64,000 nucleotides of DNA from Heliocidaris tuberculata (lineage: Eukaryota; Echinodermata; Echinoidea; Camarodonta; Echinometridae). The position numbers and the translations under genes are program-made. The notes under the pieces were generated by a model that was not told where the DNA came from, searched no databases, and was given only the letters and a program-made list of their open reading frames with translations. The stretch is taken from NCBI GenBank assembly GCA_025618425.1, contig CM046835.1:15539020-15603019 (forward strand), read 5' to 3'. Below are positions 60,784-64,000 of the stretch, piece by piece; the first letter of the stretch is position 1, and every line of letters starts with the position of its first letter.

Positions 60784-63681
60784 CTACGTGAGAATGTTGT
60801 CTATGAAATCCAGCAATCTCTTGTCTGATCGATCCTTAGGAAACTTCTTGGACAGGGAGCCCTGAATGAATCAGATCAAAACAGAATACTTGAAAGGATG
60901 CTTTGAAGATATGACGAAGGAGGATATGGACATGGATAAGAAAAAAGGAAGAGAAGAGAAAGAAGAAAAATCCTATATCCAATATTAAATAGTCTACATT
61001 GATTTGATCTTGATCCATATAATTTAACTATGAGCATATGTGTTACAATATAATTTCTTTCAAATTTCATCAGCTTTTGCTTGGATCAATTTTTTTAACC
61101 TAATAAAAATCTTGGGCTTTGTACAGCCATTTTGCATAATAAAGAAATATTTCTTTGCCCTTCATTACAAATCACAAATTATTAGCCTGAATTTAGAACC
61201 AGTTCTTATTGTTTTTGCGGAGTTCCTAACAACGACTATTTTCTACAGGGTGCCTATTTACAACACCTGGGTCATGGGAGACAGTCTTAGAAAAGATGCC
61301 TTGTACAGAGATAGATGTACAAGGCGAGGATTACAGTTTTAATCTCTTAAATGAACATAAAGGGGCCAAATGATTATACCACAATCCTCACACAAATGAT
61401 AAAAGGAAAAAAAAAAGACACAGGGCTTGACAGTAAATGGGGGCCAGCACATATGCACAATAACTTCAACTCTGGACCCCTGCCCCAATATCAAAATTTA
61501 AACAGGAGTATCGTACATAAAGACCCTACATATTTCAATCTGGACAACAAATAAGAAACAAATGTTAATGTGGAGCCTAGGAAGACATAATAAGAGGAGA
61601 CTAGTTCTAACCTTCATCTTATCAAGAAAGGATTCATTCTCAAACCAAGTTTCATTCAAAAGCACCATGTCTGGACTGTCCTTGTAATATTCCACTAGGT
61701 ATTTCTGCAAGGGAGAAAAAGTACTGTTAGTACCGCATCTTAGAATTGAGCATTCCTTCGTATACAATCTCTCTCTTGGAAAATTATGACTGAATATTAT
61801 ATAGACTGTGCTCCATCTATAACATATTTATCCTTCCTGACTACAGTCTGATTAAAACAGCATTTTACTCTTGCATTATAAGTCAACCATTTTGCAACAG
61901 TCTCTTATAATATTGGGGCATGTTTTTTAGTAGAATAGAATAAACTCATAACACTGGGTGATCAATCTGTACTTGAGCTTTTCCTTTCTCAATAAATGTG
62001 ACAGAAGTTTTATATAAATATATCATTTTTTAATTAATGAACTGCAATTTTAATACATGCGATACTGGCTTGTTTGATTTTGAAACAATTAAATACAAGT
62101 GACATCAATAAATGATCTAATTTTAAACACGAAAATAAGCTTGACGTAGCTTTATTTTAAAGTGATTTGGTAACTTTGTAGAGGCTTGATAAAATCTGAG
62201 CTGCCTGGCCTTACATGCTATCAGCGTATGTAATATGGTGTAAAAATGAAGCCCAGGAAAAAAAAAAAAGCACTTCAAAATCATCATGTGCTTCACAAAA
62301 GTAAGCATATGCAAGTGACCGGAAATGCCGACCTATTTTCCCCCATAGAATCAATGTTAGACTAAAGCGTATACATGGCCATACGCTTTCGTAAATGGGA
62401 GTATTCAGTCATAGATATCTTAATAATAGCATTATATATTTGAAAACCTTTCTATGCCTGGCTATTTATTTATCCTTCTGAACATCATTATACAAGACAG
62501 ATATCAAAATTCAACAATTTATTAAATCAAGCCTCCACAAAGTTACCGAATCCCTTTAAGTTTTTCTACAGTGTTTACTGCCTATTCACTGTGATCTTAC
62601 CATCTCTGCTAGAACTTCCTGAGTGAGGAATATATCTTGCTGCCATGTGAAGCTCATGTCCATAGGCATGCCATAAAGGCTGGCTTTTTCCTTATAAGGG
62701 AAAAGGAAACACAGATTTAAAAATTATCATTATTATTATTACCATTATTATAATTATTTTAAAGTCTTATTGATACAGGGTAGCCCCATCAGTGGCATGC
62801 ACTTGAATGCACATGAGTGTACAGAAGAATCATCAAGTGAACGTAGCAAAGGAGAGAACTCTTCAATTGGCATGAATTTTTGCAATTTAAGAAAGTTTCT
62901 TTTTGGAAGTTTCTTTTGAAATAGTGGCTGTTTTTCACAGTTTGTGTAAGTTTCTGATTTTTTTTTTGTATTGAATGTATGAACTGTGGTATAAAGGTAT
63001 GCTTCATCAACAGAAGTGAGATAATGCTCTTCTGTCTTCGTAGAACAGTTAGAATAATTCCTCAACACACTCCTACTACTGGTATCAGCCACAAAATAAG
63101 AGCCGATTTAAAAGTGTGACATCTATCCTCATGGTCTATGTCAATTTATTAGTTATAATTACATTAATGTGGTATCAACTTACTTCTTCAGGTGGCATAA
63201 CCCAGAGTGCTTTCATTTGTGAGTCTTTGGTGGCCTTGTGTACATTATAAGGAGCTATGATACAAAGAATATACAGATTTATGAATTAGAGCTGATTTAT
63301 TTCAAATGTAGAAACCTCATCAGCTACAGTAAAATATCAAATAGTATACCATATCACACAAGCAGAAAGATATAAAGATTCAAATCTACAGAACATAACA
63401 TTAAAATGGATCCATTTAATGCCTTCTCAACTCACCACAGATCAAAGCTAGGCAAGGTTGATACGACATCCCATCTCCTTTCAGTTTGAGTTGATAGTTC
63501 ATCTGACATTCTATATCCCTTAGTGATGGGTGGGCAGGGCTGCATGGATGACTGTGATACCAACCAACCAGCTGTAGCCCTCTGCTCGTCATGGACTGAC
63601 GGATCTCCATCTCTACAGCTGCCCCGCTCTGCTTCTCCTCAAGTCGACATCGACAAGGAAAGGCCTGAAGGATACTCATGT
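60784..63681 (-). CDS. MPND: MPND-like MPN/JAMM-domain protein, 3' five exons (partial)
   Basis: Exons 5' to 3' on minus: 63436-63681, 63184-63254, 62601-62690, 61612-61704, 60784-60861 (stop TAG at 60784-60786); 191 codons are visible. All have AG/GT borders and compatible phases. The first holds the JAMM signature GWYHSHPCSPAHPSLRD, with both zinc-binding His, the Ser and the Asp of HxHx7SxxD in place. The JAMM Glu normally lies further N-terminal, outside this window. The next exon has WVMPPEE; the C-terminal exons (EYYKDSPDMV, FLDKMK, DRSDKRLLDFIDNIL) resemble MPND rather than MYSM1. MPND is a JAMM-family protein reported to recognise methylated DNA and is not firmly shown to be a deubiquitinase. 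The 5' end lies beyond 64000. A long 3' UTR may follow, down to about 58.4 kb. Confidence 0.88.
62157..62559. mobile_element. TTAA-bounded MITE family 7, in an MPND-like intron
   Basis: TTAAAGTGATTTGGTAACTT at the left and AAGTTACCGAATCCCTTTAA at the right; TTTGTAGAGGCTTGAT also has an inverted partner. It ends 41 bp before an exon donor at 62600. Confidence 0.82.
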
Positions 63682-64000
63682 CTACAAACAATTGCAATCG
63701 CAAATTTAGTTGGTAAAATTGAAATCGCTAATATGATTATTCCACATAGTAAAACAAAGATGTACTACAACTTTAATGTATCATTATTTCGAAAAGGATA
63801 TTTATTAAAAGTATTAAAAGAGTATTTCTGTAGCAACTGTGTCCTCCCGTGAATTTGGCAAAATCAATGAGACTTCTCCAGCCAATTAGTATTGTCATGT
63901 AACCTAGTTCAGGCAGAAAACTTGTATCAAAATGTGTTTCTACTAGAAAAAGAAAGGGGACTTTGATACTTCAATGTTTTTATACTGCGTATAGATAACT
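63682..64000 (-). other. Intron of the MPND-like gene, running off the window
   Basis: Begins upstream of the TTTGTAG acceptor at 63682-63688. No further exon is visible before the window edge. Confidence 0.6.

Overview
The window is animal (metazoan) nuclear DNA: AT-rich, with spliced genes carrying many short exons, GT-AG introns, and a very dense load of transposable elements and minisatellites. The protein similarities (CDC27/APC3, an MPND-type JAMM protein, a BED/hAT-derived protein) and the mix of L2/CR1-like and L1/Tx1-like LINEs, tRNA-headed SINEs and many MITEs suggest a marine invertebrate deuterostome, probably an echinoderm. The genus cannot be fixed from sequence alone.

Three host genes lie on the minus strand. 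From right to left they are: (1) the last five exons of an MPND-like MPN/JAMM-domain gene (60784-63681; the 5' part is outside the window); (2) a complete 20-exon CDC27/APC3 gene, a TPR subunit of the anaphase-promoting complex (ATG at 49191-49193, stop at 30005-30007), with an apparent single-base deletion in exon 19; (3) a five-exon, all-phase-0 gene for a BED zinc finger plus a hAT-transposase-like body (16708-24500). Its catalytic positions look degenerate, so it is a candidate domesticated transposase.

The left 16 kb has no recognisable host gene. It is a repeat neighbourhood: a hairpin-bearing MITE (88-470), composite G-rich and 15-bp minisatellite arrays (about 2.1-5.7 kb and 9.5-11.3 kb), an L1/Tx1-like LINE fragment (7065-8501, minus), an L2/CR1-like LINE inserted into the array (10164-11100, plus), a 109-bp tandem repeat with a nested TTAA element (11.9-13.0 kb), and two long-TIR MITEs.

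The CDC27 introns act as a collection of insertions. They hold several TTAA-bounded MITEs, a hAT-type MITE with a perfect 8-bp duplication 7 nt from a splice donor, a 670-bp element 42 bp upstream of a splice acceptor, a tRNA-headed SINE, and a foldback of about 930 bp. Between CDC27 and the MPND-like gene (49.2-60.8 kb) lie a LINE remnant, a structurally complete Tc1/mariner-IS630-type transposon with an intact 363-aa DDE transposase (52396-54835), a 988-bp hAT-type element containing its own tandem array (55164-56151), and two TTAA-bounded elements.

CDC27 acts in ubiquitin-dependent mitotic exit and the MPND-like protein belongs to the JAMM deubiquitinase-like fold. The sequence gives no evidence that the neighbouring genes work together.
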